Assembly: GCA_019689615.1 (NCBI GenBank)
Contig: JADGHD010000031.1
Coordinates: forward strand, 1-16,420
Direction: 5' to 3'
DNA: 16,420 nt
Source of the DNA: Frankia sp.
GTDB taxonomy: Bacteria; Actinomycetota; Actinomycetes; Frankiales; Frankiaceae
Part shown: piece after piece, positions 16,238-16,420 of the stretch
Layout of the letters: every line of letters starts with the position of its first letter
Numbering within the stretch: position 1 is the stretch's first letter
Notes under the pieces: model-generated
Told to the model about the DNA's origin: nothing
The model's input: the letters and a program-made list of their open reading frames with translations, nothing else
Databases searched by the model: none
Made by a program: the position numbers and the translations under genes

Positions 16238-16420
16238 TCAGGGTCGGCCGCGCATGTAGCCGTCGTCGACGGCGAAGATGAATGCGAGGTACTCGCGTTC
16301 GGAGAAGTAGAGGGCCGGGCCGTCGGGCTGGGTGCTGTCGCGCAGGACGACGCCTCCCTTGGCGGGGCCGTCGGGGATGAAGGCGACTTCGACGCACATG
16401 CCGCCGGCGCCGTTGCTGTA
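16238..16420 (-). CDS. DUF397 domain protein, 3' part (start lies beyond the window)
   Basis: Reading leftward from the last base, an open frame of 60 codons ends at TGA (16240-16238). It begins YSNGAGGMCVEVAFIPDG, continues with GGVVLRDSTQPDGPAL and then YFSEREYLAFI. This is the signature layout of DUF397 proteins: S-x-N-G-x-CVEVA, then V-x-RDS-x-x-P-x-GP-x-L, then an aromatic-rich AF segment. These small proteins (about 60-90 residues) are abundant in filamentous actinobacteria and usually sit beside a helix-turn-helix (XRE-type) regulator, some acting in development or as toxin-antitoxin-like pairs. The partner, if present, would be upstream, to the right of this window. The N-terminus, usually with a W-x-KSSYS-like segment, is cut off by the window edge. 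It is unrelated to the catabolic genes. Confidence 0.85.
   Translation of the reverse strand, partial: YSNGAGGMCVEVAFIPDGPAKGGVVLRDSTQPDGPALYFSEREYLAFIFAVDDGYMRGRP

Noticed and set aside
16086..16397. Minus-strand frame ending in a His/Lys-rich tail, considered as a transposase end
   Set aside because: Most of it is an out-of-frame reading of the DUF397 gene and its terminator. The tail alone is too short to call a mobile element.

Overview
The window comes from a very GC-rich actinobacterium. Third codon positions are almost all G or C, genes are packed with ATGA/TGATG overlaps, and a DUF397 gene (an actinobacteria-restricted family) runs off the right edge. A Frankia-like or Streptomyces-like filamentous genus fits, but that is my impression and not proven from the sequence. 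I see no tRNA, rRNA, CRISPR array or convincing transposase.

Layout. 1-154: non-coding with short repeats. 155-1042 (-): crotonase 1. 1236-5583 (+): a translationally coupled unit of crotonase 2, a hot-dog thioesterase and a 954-residue protein with two adenylating (acyl-CoA synthetase) modules, the first lacking key motifs. 5731-10696 (-): a second set transcribed leftward, in transcription order a FadD19-type acyl-CoA synthetase, amidohydrolase B, amidohydrolase A and crotonase 3. 10821-15854 (+): a third set transcribed rightward: an acyl-CoA dehydrogenase subunit without the usual catalytic base, a FadD-type ligase, an acyl-CoA dehydrogenase with a candidate base, and a cytochrome P450 resembling the CYP108 (P450terp) group. 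15855-16237: hairpin-rich boundary. 16238-16420 (-): 3' part of a DUF397 gene.

How it may work together (inference). The gene set fits oxidative breakdown of a hydrophobic branched or alicyclic carboxylate such as a terpenoid or a sterol side chain. The P450 would hydroxylate or oxidise the substrate, one or more ligases would form the CoA thioester, the paired acyl-CoA dehydrogenase would desaturate it (compare the alpha2beta2 FadE pairs of mycobacterial cholesterol catabolism), and crotonases with altered active sites would hydrate, isomerise or hydrolyse the intermediates. The amidohydrolases might cleave or decarboxylate a ring product, and the thioesterase could release CoA. No thiolase, 3-hydroxyacyl-CoA dehydrogenase, MaoC hydratase, ferredoxin or regulator is in the window, so the pathway is incomplete here.

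The most notable points are the tandem synthetase with a degenerate first copy, a near-identical ~20-bp element in two divergent promoter regions with a shorter relative in a third gap, and several family members that have lost canonical catalytic residues.
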